Origin: Campylobacterota bacterium
Lineage (GTDB): Bacteria; Babelota; Babeliae; Babelales; RVW-14
Assembly: GCA_020633995.1 (NCBI GenBank)
Contig: JACKCO010000005.1
Span: forward strand, 47,510-111,509
Direction: 5' to 3'
DNA length: 64,000 nt
This document shows positions 14,909 through 23,953 of this stretch, in pieces. Made by a program: the position numbers and the translations under genes. How positions within the stretch are numbered: position 1 is the stretch's first letter; each line of letters starts with the position of its first letter. Under the pieces are notes generated by a model. The model was not told the DNA's origin. It saw nothing but the letters and a program-made list of their open reading frames with translations, and did no database searches.

Positions 14909-16552
14909 TTATGCTCGTTTGCCCTGCGCATTTCTATGCATGCCGTACAGACACGCAACATTGAGTAGAAAACCAACGCTCAATGAAGCGAGCAACGTCA
15001 ACGGCGCACCATACTGTTCAAACAGTAGACCTGCAACTAAAAAAGCTACAGCGGTTGAAAGCATGGCAGGAAATGCAAACATCATCTGCGTCTTAACCAA
15101 GTCCCAGTGATATGAGCCGGCACTCAGCGCAGACATCAACATAACATCGGCCACTGGGCTCATATGGTTACCCACAAGCGCCCCTGAAACAATTGAGGCT
15201 AAAACCAACGGTAAAAATGAAAGATCTGTAAGCGCAAATGGCGGCACTAAATTCAGCAATGAACCAAACATCGGCAGTACCAGCGGGACTAACATACCAA
15301 TTGTGCCCCAAGCAGAAGCCATCAGGCTCGACATTCCCACTGCTACCAAAAAGAACAGCACAGGCATATAAGCAACCGTCATCGAACCGCTCATCATTGA
15401 CGCAATGTATGAACCGGTCTGGAGCTCGCGTGAAAGCATACCACTCAGGGTCCACATCAATAGCAATGTTGCAATTGATGAACCCATTACATCAATACCT
15501 TCTTTAATAAGTAAAAAGGTATCTGAAAGCGCAAGTTTTGACCGTGCTGTTGAAAAAGCAAAACTAGTTAGCACGGCACACAACCCGCCAAAGAAAAAGG
15601 CTGCATAAATATTGGCCTGTTTAAGTGCACCAAAAATATCATTATCACCACCAGCAGCCCAATGATTACCAAATAACAAAATCAGTCCAAAAACACTTGT
15701 AATCAAAACCGCAAGACCAACAATAAAATCGGCTAGACTGCACTGCGCTTTTTTTGCCTCAGACAATACCTGTACTCGCTCACTAACTGGCGTCTTGCCA
15801 CCAAAAAGATTTTCACCTTTTTGAGCAATTTTTTCATGGTGAGCTATCACGCCAAACGACCAACCAGCCCAAACCATTATTGCAAGCGTTGCAATCGTTA
15901 TAAGTGAATAAAGCTGATAGGGGATCATGCTCAAAAACATGCTAAACGGATCTGCAACCAGCAGTGTATGGTGTGTTTGCTGCATGCTAATACCTGAGTT
16001 GCGCAACTGACCAACAATTTCAACAACCCAACTTGAAACCGGTACAATAACAGCAAGCGGTGCGGCAATTGCATTGATCAAAAAGCCGAGTTTTACACGA
16101 GGCACCTTAAAACGGTCAGTCAACGAACGCATAACTGAGCCTACCGTTAAAATATTGAAATAGTCATCAATGAAAAAAACAAGCGCCATGCCAATGGTTG
16201 CACCTTCTACCTGGGCCTTTGTCTTAAGCCGTTTACTCATCAGCGTTGCATAGGCATAGGCACCGCCTGAATGTTGGATGATTGCCATCAATATGCCCAG
16301 CAAAAAGAGAAAAAGCATGATGAACAGGTTAGACCCTGCCCAGAAACTTTGCCAACTGACGAGCAAACCCAGTTCGCTCACCTCGAAAATACGCTTACAA
16401 GAAGTTGTAACTGCCAAAACAAGGTCAAAGTCATGCAAAACTAACCCTGCTGAAAAAATGCCAAACATCAACGCAAAGCGTATACGTCCCGTCAATGAAG
16501 CAAGAGCAATAACAATACACGGTGGAAGTAACACGTGCCAACTATTAACCAC
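14909..16552 (-). CDS. Na+/H+ antiporter, NhaC family
   Basis: The 547 residues contain about twelve hydrophobic helices. Conserved NhaC-type stretches include MALVFFIDDYFNILTVGSVMRSLTDRFKVPRVKLGF and, later, SLMASAWGTIGMLVPLV plus VSGALVGNHMSPVADVMLMSA. These transporters exchange Na+ for protons (or related solutes) at the inner membrane. It is a single gene, with no close partner on the same strand. Substrate specificity cannot be fixed from sequence. Confidence 0.8.
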   Translation of the reverse strand: MVNSWHVLLPPCIVIALASLTGRIRFALMFGIFSAGLVLHDFDLVLAVTTSCKRIFEVSELGLLVSWQSFWAGSNLFIMLFLFLLGILMAIIQHSGGAYAYATLMSKRLKTKAQVEGATIGMALVFFIDDYFNILTVGSVMRSLTDRFKVPRVKLGFLINAIAAPLAVIVPVSSWVVEIVGQLRNSGISMQQTHHTLLVADPFSMFLSMIPYQLYSLITIATLAIMVWAGWSFGVIAHHEKIAQKGENLFGGKTPVSERVQVLSEAKKAQCSLADFIVGLAVLITSVFGLILLFGNHWAAGGDNDIFGALKQANIYAAFFFGGLCAVLTSFAFSTARSKLALSDTFLLIKEGIDVMGSSIATLLLMWTLSGMLSRELQTGSYIASMMSGSMTVAYMPVLFFLVAVGMSSLMASAWGTIGMLVPLVLPMFGSLLNLVPPFALTDLSFLPLVLASIVSGALVGNHMSPVADVMLMSALSAGSYHWDLVKTQMMFAFPAMLSTAVAFLVAGLLFEQYGAPLTLLASLSVGFLLNVACLYGMHRNAQGKRA

Positions 16553-16697
16553 AACAAAATCCTCTCTAATTGATTATTTTTTTATTAATACTTTACATGT
16601 AACGCTATGAGACGCTAATTTCACGTCATTCCACTTTACCCAATTATTTTACTGTTTACAAAAAAAAGTGGGATAGTAAGCTTTTGATCCGTAAGAA

Positions 16698-17210
16698 ATG
16701 AGTTTTTACTTTACCCGGAGCAACTCAATTAGAAATGCCCAAGAACTCCTAACATCAGTCATAGACGAACGGCATGCATGGAAAACAACCCTGCTTGCCG
16801 ATTGGCCAACAATTATAGGCAGCATGAGCAAACGCGTTCATATAGAAAAAATTGATGGACGCGTGTTGGTTTTGGGTGTTTATCACCCAACCTGGGCACA
16901 AGAACTGTCAATGATTGCCCCCATGCTTAAAGACAAAATCAATAAGCATCTTCAAGCTGAACGCATACAAAAGATAATGTTTTCGTACGTCACCCCCCCC
17001 AAGCCCGCTCAAGAGAGCAACAAAACGAGCACCAAAGGCAAATCGCCAAAAACAACTGCGCCCTTGTTTAAACAATTAAACTGGCAAGAACAGCAAGCTC
17101 TTTGCTTCGTGCATGATGATGAGTTAAAATCATCATTAGAGCAGTTTTATCTTCGTATCCAAGCTCATAGACAGGGGGAGCGGGACAGTGAACAGGAAAA
17201 CTCTTCATAA
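16698..17210 (+). CDS. DUF721 (DciA-like) protein
   Basis: Residues about 5-100 match DUF721: a WxxIIG-type turn (DWPTIIGSMSKRVH), then GRVLVLGVYHPTWAQELSM and the helix MLKDKINKHL. DciA is the ancestral helicase loader that interacts with DnaB in many bacteria. The C-terminal 70 residues are linker plus a short helical region. The last 23 bases overlap the start of the TPR gene, which suggests coupling. The domain is clear; a loader role is inferred from the family. Confidence 0.75.
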   Translation: MSFYFTRSNSIRNAQELLTSVIDERHAWKTTLLADWPTIIGSMSKRVHIEKIDGRVLVLGVYHPTWAQELSMIAPMLKDKINKHLQAERIQKIMFSYVTPPKPAQESNKTSTKGKSPKTTAPLFKQLNWQEQQALCFVHDDELKSSLEQFYLRIQAHRQGERDSEQENSS

Positions 17211-18915
17211 CCTACTTTTTTATGCATGCATCATCATAATATCTTTACACAGCACTTGTGCGGCAATGCAACACCAGCACCAGGCGCCAGCGCCCACAAC
17301 TCAGGGCATGGGATTTATGCCAACATCAAGTGCAGACCAAGACACCATTGACCAACAAGTACCCGAAATACAAAAAGAACAGGAGTCGGGCATCACGCTC
17401 ATTGAGGATTCAAAACAAGATAAATCTCACGATTATTACCTATATTTTAAGGGTATGTATCAACACGTTAAGGGTAAACTTGGCGGATCACTCAAAACAT
17501 TTCAGGAACTTTTACTCAAGTCACCGTCGCCCTATATTTACATTGGTCTATTTCCCATTTTGTTTGACAGCGGGCAATGGCAAAAAATTGTACAGTTTTA
17601 CACACAAAAACAAACAGAACTCACCAAGCTTTTTGATGACAATCTTGAGCTTGCGCTGATTGTGTCACAATCGCTGCTTAATCTTGGTCGAGATGATCAG
17701 GCAGAAAATCTCCTCGCAAATCTAACCGACAAACACCCTGACGACGAGCGAGTCGCTTATTTTGTCGCACTTTCAAAAATCAAACGTAACGAGTTTGACC
17801 AAGCAATCACTTTTCTTGATCAATGCCTGGCTAAAAAATCACTCAAAAACCAACACTTTCTTTTTTATTTCCTGAAATCCAAGGTTTATTTACAGCAAAA
17901 AAAATTACCACAAGCACTCGAAGAGGTTGAAAAAAGCTTAAAAGTCTTACCTAAACACGATCGACGCATGCTCCTTAAGGCCGTTTTACTTGAGCAGCTG
18001 GGCCGCGTTAACGAGGCAATCAAATGCTACAAAACCTTTGTTGACGTGGTTGGCAATGATTCAGCCGTCGAGCAACAGCTTGTTCTTTTGCTCTTTTCGC
18101 AAAAGCGCTTTAAAGAAGCTGCTAAACATATGAAAAAAATTAGTAGTTCCCACCCAACCTACTTTTTTGACTTGGCCCTGCTTGAATTCAAAGCAAAAAA
18201 CTATAGTCAGGCACTTGAACACCTCAACACAGCACTTGAAAAAATACCAAGTTTCACCCGGGCCAAACTACTCAAAGTTGAAATTTTGATCGAGCAGAAA
18301 AAATTTACCGATGCATTACAGTTTTTAAAAGACTGGATCGCACAAAGTCCGCATGACCACACAGCGCTCCATACACTGGTACTTTTGCAAAAAGCACAAG
18401 TAGACGGCGAGCAAATCATTGCAACGCTTGAAGACATTTGCAAAACAGCCACATGCCTGACCATGCATGCAACACTTGCACAGCTTTATTTTCAACACGG
18501 CCGCTACCTGCAAGCACGCGAGCTTTATCAAAAGCTGCTCCCCAACATTCGTAACAATTCAATCAAAGCACAAATGCTCTTTCAAGTTGGTTACTGTTAC
18601 TACCTCGAGAGTAATTTTGCCGAGTCTGAAAAAACACTTGAAAAAGCGCTCTCACACCAACCAGTCTACCCTGAGACATATAACCTCTTGGCATATGTGT
18701 ATGCACTTCATGACAAAAAATTAAGCGAATCGCTTTCACTTGTTGGTAAAGCACTTGAAACTAATCCCCATAGTGCATATTATCTTGATACTAAGGGTTA
18801 CATCTTGCTCAAACAAGGAAATAAAGACGAAGCAGAAAAGCTATTCAAGGAAGCGTTAATGTTTGCTCCTAATGATATGATTATTAAGCAACATTTACTG
18901 GAGGCACAGAAGTAG
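17188..18915 (+). CDS. Secreted/periplasmic TPR-repeat protein
   Basis: The GTG start lies inside the end of the preceding gene, behind GGGGGAGCGGG. Residues 1-25 are a signal peptide (LLFYACIIIISLHSTCAA). Most of residues 80-575 is made of tetratricopeptide repeats, about a dozen helical pairs (for example LAYVYALHDKKLSESLSLVGKALETNPHSAYYLDTKGYILLKQGNKDEAEKLFKEAL read in segments). TPR scaffolds hold protein complexes together; similar exported TPR proteins often serve envelope biogenesis. It is followed directly by murG, so a cell-envelope role is possible. Confidence 0.8.
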   Translation: MNRKTLHNLLFYACIIIISLHSTCAAMQHQHQAPAPTTQGMGFMPTSSADQDTIDQQVPEIQKEQESGITLIEDSKQDKSHDYYLYFKGMYQHVKGKLGGSLKTFQELLLKSPSPYIYIGLFPILFDSGQWQKIVQFYTQKQTELTKLFDDNLELALIVSQSLLNLGRDDQAENLLANLTDKHPDDERVAYFVALSKIKRNEFDQAITFLDQCLAKKSLKNQHFLFYFLKSKVYLQQKKLPQALEEVEKSLKVLPKHDRRMLLKAVLLEQLGRVNEAIKCYKTFVDVVGNDSAVEQQLVLLLFSQKRFKEAAKHMKKISSSHPTYFFDLALLEFKAKNYSQALEHLNTALEKIPSFTRAKLLKVEILIEQKKFTDALQFLKDWIAQSPHDHTALHTLVLLQKAQVDGEQIIATLEDICKTATCLTMHATLAQLYFQHGRYLQARELYQKLLPNIRNNSIKAQMLFQVGYCYYLESNFAESEKTLEKALSHQPVYPETYNLLAYVYALHDKKLSESLSLVGKALETNPHSAYYLDTKGYILLKQGNKDEAEKLFKEALMFAPNDMIIKQHLLEAQK

Positions 18916-18918
18916 ATA

Positions 18919-20031
18919 ATGAAAAAAAAAATATTGTTTGTAGCAGCCGCTCACTCAGGTGGACACCTTGTCCCCGCACTGGTAGCTGCTCGTAGATGGA
19001 AAGATAGCAACCATGATGGCCAGGTCGTGCTCCTGACAAGCACAGAACGCCTTGACCGTTTAATTGCCAAGCAACATCCATGGGTTGATCAACATGTCAC
19101 CCTTGCGTGTGAGCGTTTACATATCTCTCGCTCGTTTACCTGCGTACAACTGCTACAGGTTTTTTTCAGCTGTCTTTTTTATGCGTGGCGCTACAAGCCA
19201 GAAAAATTGATTATTACCGGTGGCATCATTGCCCTACCAGTAACCCTTGCATGCTGGGCTATGCGCAGTAGTATTGATTTATACGAGCTTAACGTTATGC
19301 CAGGCAAAGCAAACAAGATACTCATGCCTTTTGCCACAACAGTTTTTTATTGCTTTAAACAAACACTTAAGAACTGTTCATTGCTAGGAAAGTCTTTCAT
19401 AGCAAAATGCACGCTTGTCCCTTATCCGCTGCGTTATTCACAACAAGACCGTATCACCAATAAATATGAATTTTTAGGACACATTAATGATCTACTTTCA
19501 CAACAATCCTACCCCGAACGATTTAACCATCAACGAAAAACAATCTTTATCCTTGGAGGATCTCAGGGCTCTTTAGGACTGAGTAGCTGCTTCACACATT
19601 TTATCAAAAAGTATGCTCATACACTTGGCGATAGCCTACAAGTCATACACCAAACAAATCAAACAAGTACCACAGAGCTTAAACGTCTGTATCACCAACA
19701 CAAAATTCCCGCCTATGTTTTTTCATATACCAGCAGTATGCCACAACTTTATCAGCTTGCTGATCTTGTCATTTGCCGGGCTGGCGCAGGAACACTCTTT
19801 GAATTGGAGTATTTTCAAACACCTGCTTTGATTGTTCCCTTAATCACACGAAATACAAACCACCAACGAGCTAATGCTTATGCAATGGCTAACAACAAGC
19901 CAAAACAGTTTGTAGTCCTTGAGCAGAAGGCCATAGAAAAAAAACCTACTATATTAAGTAAAGCAATAATCGAGAAAGTTGGCTTTATGTCTACCCCTGA
20001 AAAGACTCGGGGTTTTCCGCTTCCCGCTTAA
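18919..20031 (+). CDS. murG: UDP-N-acetylglucosamine transferase MurG (divergent)
   Basis: The protein opens with ILFVAAAHSGGHLVPALVAA, matching the MurG G-loop (GGTGGH type, here HSGGH). It carries the second glycine-rich loop ILGGSQGSLGLS and the UDP-GlcNAc region RAGAGTLFELEYFQTPALIVPL. MurG forms lipid II on the inner face of the membrane. The length of 370 is normal. Residues corresponding to EQNAxPGxxN read ELNVMPGKAN, a mild deviation. The 3' end overlaps the convergent M48 peptidase gene by 41 bases. Its presence suggests that a peptidoglycan precursor pathway is retained. Confidence 0.85.
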   Translation: MKKKILFVAAAHSGGHLVPALVAARRWKDSNHDGQVVLLTSTERLDRLIAKQHPWVDQHVTLACERLHISRSFTCVQLLQVFFSCLFYAWRYKPEKLIITGGIIALPVTLACWAMRSSIDLYELNVMPGKANKILMPFATTVFYCFKQTLKNCSLLGKSFIAKCTLVPYPLRYSQQDRITNKYEFLGHINDLLSQQSYPERFNHQRKTIFILGGSQGSLGLSSCFTHFIKKYAHTLGDSLQVIHQTNQTSTTELKRLYHQHKIPAYVFSYTSSMPQLYQLADLVICRAGAGTLFELEYFQTPALIVPLITRNTNHQRANAYAMANNKPKQFVVLEQKAIEKKPTILSKAIIEKVGFMSTPEKTRGFPLPA

Positions 20032-21121
20032 TATTTTCAAGCATTTGGTGTCCAAAGGCAATACGATCTTTCATAGCCGGGTGGGTATGGCTGCCTACTT
20101 CAAGAGCGTCATGATAGTTACTCAGAACCATGTCTTTTACCTGCTGAGAAACATTTGCCAGGTGGCCTTGCGCCTCCGGACAAGCCTGGCCTAGCTCATC
20201 AATTTTTTGCTGCAAATACTCATACTCTGTTAGAAAGCTATCTCGCTTACCTTCATAATAGAGCTTAACGCGCTCCATTGCATTGATAAAGCCCTGCGGA
20301 TCTTTAGTAAGCATAATTGCCCCATGATCAGCTTCGCGCTCGTAATGACGTGTCAAAGCAAGCATACAATAGGTAACAAACGCCCCTAATGATATAAAAC
20401 TAATTTTTTGAATAAAATCTTTATTGGCTTGAATTTTTTCATCAATAGATTTAAAAGTTGGAGAGTGTCCAAAACGAGGCACAACATAATGAGTATAAAC
20501 TTTTTCAACCCCAAAAAATGCCCCTATACATGCCCCGACAAGCAGTGTTTTGTACGCCAGTGACTTGGGAACATGATTGTAGTTTACGTGAGAAAGCTCA
20601 TGCCCCAAAATCGCCTTGAGCTCTTGGTCAGAGCATCCATCAACAAGCGCTTTACCTACAACCACAATGGCCTGAGAATGCGAAAGTGAACTTGCAAAAG
20701 CATTAAACAATTCTGTATCCCCAGACAAAAAGACCGCTGGCTTGGGAATGCCTGCTTCTTGCACAAGCTCGTCAATCATTGCATGCAAGCACGGTGCTTT
20801 TTGCTCTGAGAGTAAAATAAGCCCTTTGGGCTGAGTCAGCGATAAAAAATTACCAAAAAAAAGATTGCTCACCAAACACGCAATGCCCGTATGCCTTTGA
20901 TAGAAAAACTGGGCCACATCAACCTGCGTTAAAAGGTTTATAATGTGGGGGTCTTCCAGCTCAAACCGCTTTGCGACATCCTGGTCATTTTCAATCAATG
21001 ATGCAACTTCGTGTGCAACTGTGCCTGGCGCAAAGTTGCTAACCGCCTTTTCATTTCTGGCTTCCGCCGCAGCAAAAAACAAACTAACCAAAACAAACAA
21101 TGTGTAATTCTTCATTTTCAT
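19991..21121 (-). CDS. M48-family zinc metallopeptidase, exported
   Basis: The start is the ATG at 21121; a TTG at 21127 is unlikely. The N-terminus is a signal peptide (NYTLFVLVSLFFAAAEA). The zinc motif HELSH sits in ILGHELSHVNYNH, and the third ligand follows in YEREADHGA, the arrangement of M48 (HtpX/Oma1/BepA-type) peptidases. Two hydrophobic stretches lie after the HExxH. Such enzymes degrade misfolded envelope proteins. It converges on murG with a 41-base overlap. Confidence 0.85.
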   Translation of the reverse strand: MKMKNYTLFVLVSLFFAAAEARNEKAVSNFAPGTVAHEVASLIENDQDVAKRFELEDPHIINLLTQVDVAQFFYQRHTGIACLVSNLFFGNFLSLTQPKGLILLSEQKAPCLHAMIDELVQEAGIPKPAVFLSGDTELFNAFASSLSHSQAIVVVGKALVDGCSDQELKAILGHELSHVNYNHVPKSLAYKTLLVGACIGAFFGVEKVYTHYVVPRFGHSPTFKSIDEKIQANKDFIQKISFISLGAFVTYCMLALTRHYEREADHGAIMLTKDPQGFINAMERVKLYYEGKRDSFLTEYEYLQQKIDELGQACPEAQGHLANVSQQVKDMVLSNYHDALEVGSHTHPAMKDRIAFGHQMLENIKREAENPESFQG

Positions 21122-21248
21122 ATGCAACCCAAAAAAATTAAGCCCCTTACTCTAACAGCATGTAACGATAATAATCTCACCTACAGTTGTCAACTTTAAT
21201 CGTACCATTACGGCAATTTCACCCTTTAGACGCTTATTTTATTTTACT

Positions 21249-21277
21249 TTGACAAGAGAAACGCAAGTGAACATACT
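21249..21277 (+). promoter_or_regulatory. Probable promoter of the lgt-dnaG-rpoD unit
   Basis: A perfect TTGACA (21249-21254), 17 bases, then CATACT (4 of 6 matches to the -10 consensus). It is 58 bases before the lgt start. Confidence 0.45.
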
Positions 21278-21334
21278 GGATGCCACGTGTTGGTTTGGCA
21301 ATAAAAAACTACTAAAAAATTGGAGATCGTTACA

Positions 21335-22153
21335 ATGTGTCCAAGACTTTTTCACATTTACGGCCCCGTGTGGGTGCAAAGCTACGGCGTCATGATCGCA
21401 ATCGGCTTTTTACTCTTCACGTGGTTGACATATCGTCATCAACTCCGCAAGCACATTATCGATGGCCAACTCTACATTAACACCCTTTTTGTAGGACTTA
21501 TCAGCGGGCTGCTCGGTGGACGCATCACCTATGCTTTGTTGTATTTTGACCCCACAGTTGACCCATGGACAGACTTGCTATTTCCGTGGGAAGGCGGTTT
21601 TGTTTTGCACGGTGGCATTATTGGCATCTTGCTCGCAACAACTACGTATCTGCGGTACCACAAAATACCGCCCCTCATCATTTTTGACCTTGCTGCACTT
21701 AATGCCCCACTCATGCAATCAATATCACGTGTTGGTTGTTTTCTTGCCGGATGTTGCTATGGCATACAGGCTCCTGAATGGCTAGTGTGGGCTGTCACCT
21801 TTACAAGTCCTTATTCACCAGCACCCACCGGCGTTTTACTGCATCCAACTCAGCTCTACTTTAGTTTAAGCTCATTGCTCATTTTCGTTGGCATGCATGT
21901 CATCTTATCCACGCGTTCCTGCAAGCCAGGCCAAGGACTTTTTCTATATCTCATGCTTGAAACGTTTGCACGACTTACGCTCGACTACTGGCGAGGTGAC
22001 CGTGGTGAACTGACAACCATAAGCCTATCACAAACGTTTTCGCTGGCACTTTCGCGCACACAAATTCTCTCACTCGTACTTATGCTTGTTGCGATTATTG
22101 GTTTTATCATCGTTACCCGCTCAAACAACAAAACGTATAATTTGTGCAAATAG
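21335..22153 (+). CDS. lgt: Phosphatidylglycerol--prolipoprotein diacylglyceryl transferase
   Basis: The ATG at 21335 has GGAG nine bases upstream and is preferred over a TTG at 21320. Seven hydrophobic helices are visible. The family signatures are VWVQSYGVMIAIGFL near the start, GGRITYALLYF, EGGFVLHGGIIG (with the conserved HGG) and SRVGCFLAGCCYG, followed by HPTQLYFS. Lgt adds the diacylglyceryl group to lipobox cysteines at the inner membrane. It is followed 12 bases later by dnaG. Confidence 0.93.
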   Translation: MCPRLFHIYGPVWVQSYGVMIAIGFLLFTWLTYRHQLRKHIIDGQLYINTLFVGLISGLLGGRITYALLYFDPTVDPWTDLLFPWEGGFVLHGGIIGILLATTTYLRYHKIPPLIIFDLAALNAPLMQSISRVGCFLAGCCYGIQAPEWLVWAVTFTSPYSPAPTGVLLHPTQLYFSLSSLLIFVGMHVILSTRSCKPGQGLFLYLMLETFARLTLDYWRGDRGELTTISLSQTFSLALSRTQILSLVLMLVAIIGFIIVTRSNNKTYNLCK

Positions 22154-22165
22154 TCAAAAGGTATT

Positions 22166-23953
22166 ATGTCATTATTCAACTACGTCAAATCGCAACTTTC
22201 TATACTCGATGTTATTGGAAAAAGTGTCAGGCTCAAACAAATTGGCAACTACTGGAAAGGCTGCTGTCCCTTCCACAGTGAAAAAGACGCCTCCTTTACG
22301 GTAAGCCCTGACCGACAAATTTTTTACTGTTTTGGCTGCCACGCAAGTGGTGATGCCATCGCTTTTGTTGCAAAAACCGAAAACCTTTCCCAACTGGAAG
22401 CAGCACAATTTTTAATAGAAGAACATGGCATAACACTGCCCGAATCAATCGATAAAGAGTACAAAAAACAAGCTGCCCAACAAGAAGAAAAAAATAGATA
22501 CTTCAGCCTTTGTTCACTCATTGCCCAATGGGCTCACAAGCAACTACGCGAGAACAAGGCGCCCTATTCATACGCTACTCAAATACGACGCATCTCAGAT
22601 CACACCCTTGATACATTTACCATCGGTTATATCCCATCAACACAAGTTGTTTTAAAAAAACTCCTGCCAGAAATCAATCAACATGGGTTTATTTTAAAAG
22701 ATCTCATAGAGTACGGCTTTGTCGTACAAAAAAAGGCCGATTACTATTCACCATTCCAAGAGCGCATTATCTTTCCCATTAAAGACATCATGGGGCGCGT
22801 CTGTGGTTTTGGCGGGCGTGTGTTCTTGGCTGATGATAAACGTGCAAAATATTACAATAGCAAGGAATGCGAAGGCTTTGCCAAAGGCAAAATTCTTTTT
22901 GGTCTTGATAGCGCAAAAAAAACAATGCTATCAAAAAAAGCAGCCTTCCTTGTAGAAGGTTATATGGACTGCGTCGCCATGGCCCAATACGGCTGGCAAA
23001 ATACCGTAGCAACCCTTGGTACTGCGTGCAGCCAGGAACAGCTCAAACTCCTTGCTCGGCAGGCATCTACGGTATATGTCATCTATGACAACGACAAGGC
23101 GGGCAAACAAGCCATGTTACGCCTTACCCAGCTTTGCTGGAATGTTAATTTAGAGCTTAAAATAATAACCATTCCTCAAGCAAAAGATCCCGCCGACTTT
23201 TTAATGGGAGGAGGAGATCTCACAAAGCTCATTGATGTCGCTCAAGATATTTTCAATTTTTTCATTACTTCTGTTGGCAGCAACTTTCACAACAAAACAC
23301 TCGATGAAAAACTTGCCCTCAATGAACAAATCATCGACATTGTCATGCATATTGAGGATCCTCTCAAGCAAGATATTCTTATTCAACAAGCCGCAGACAT
23401 CATGCGAATTCCCTTTGAATCCCTAAAAAACACTTTCAAAAGGAAAATAACAAACAAAAAGCCCCAAATCGCTCTGGTAAAAAACCCCGCTTCGGGTCAT
23501 TTGGACAATACAGAGCAAGATATCCCGTTGCTAGAAGAAAAAATTTTTTGTGCTATATTGAATAGTATGCTCACAGACCAGCGTTTGACTATAGAGCAGC
23601 AGCTTGTACCCTATTTTTCAGCACGGACCCAACGCCTTCTTGAAGCAGTAAACACTGTACAAGAAAGAGTTGTACGTAATAAAGGCTTTTTTTCTTCATT
23701 CCTTGAGGAGCTCGTTGAAGAAGATAGACGGTGGATTATCCGTGCAAGCATGAAGCATGACTCGCCTATAACCAAAGAAGTTTTTGAGCAACTTCTTTTA
23801 CACTTCTGCAAATTTCACTGGAAACAAATTGTCCAACACGTGAAAGAAGAACTTGTAAAGGCAAAAAAGTTAAATAATGTCGACCAAATGCATACGCTCA
23901 TGAAAAAGTTTAACGAGCTTAAACTTGGCATGCAGCATAGGGGGTTAATATGA
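22166..23953 (+). CDS. dnaG: DNA primase
   Basis: The 595 residues have the normal three-part layout. An N-terminal CHC2-type zinc finger is visible (CCPFHSEKDASFTV...FYCFGCHASGDA). The TOPRIM core has VEGYMD, the GTA loop and the YDNDKAGKQA motif. A helical C-terminal domain would bind DnaB. DnaG makes the RNA primers for replication. The stop codon overlaps the rpoD start by four bases (ATGA), so the two are translationally coupled, similar to the macromolecular synthesis operon of other bacteria. Confidence 0.95.
   Translation: MSLFNYVKSQLSILDVIGKSVRLKQIGNYWKGCCPFHSEKDASFTVSPDRQIFYCFGCHASGDAIAFVAKTENLSQLEAAQFLIEEHGITLPESIDKEYKKQAAQQEEKNRYFSLCSLIAQWAHKQLRENKAPYSYATQIRRISDHTLDTFTIGYIPSTQVVLKKLLPEINQHGFILKDLIEYGFVVQKKADYYSPFQERIIFPIKDIMGRVCGFGGRVFLADDKRAKYYNSKECEGFAKGKILFGLDSAKKTMLSKKAAFLVEGYMDCVAMAQYGWQNTVATLGTACSQEQLKLLARQASTVYVIYDNDKAGKQAMLRLTQLCWNVNLELKIITIPQAKDPADFLMGGGDLTKLIDVAQDIFNFFITSVGSNFHNKTLDEKLALNEQIIDIVMHIEDPLKQDILIQQAADIMRIPFESLKNTFKRKITNKKPQIALVKNPASGHLDNTEQDIPLLEEKIFCAILNSMLTDQRLTIEQQLVPYFSARTQRLLEAVNTVQERVVRNKGFFSSFLEELVEEDRRWIIRASMKHDSPITKEVFEQLLLHFCKFHWKQIVQHVKEELVKAKKLNNVDQMHTLMKKFNELKLGMQHRGLI

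Noticed and set aside
14791..14976. 61-codon minus-strand frame between the GIY-YIG gene and the antiporter
   Set aside because: It runs through a REP-like palindrome and into the antiporter gene in another frame; no family match.
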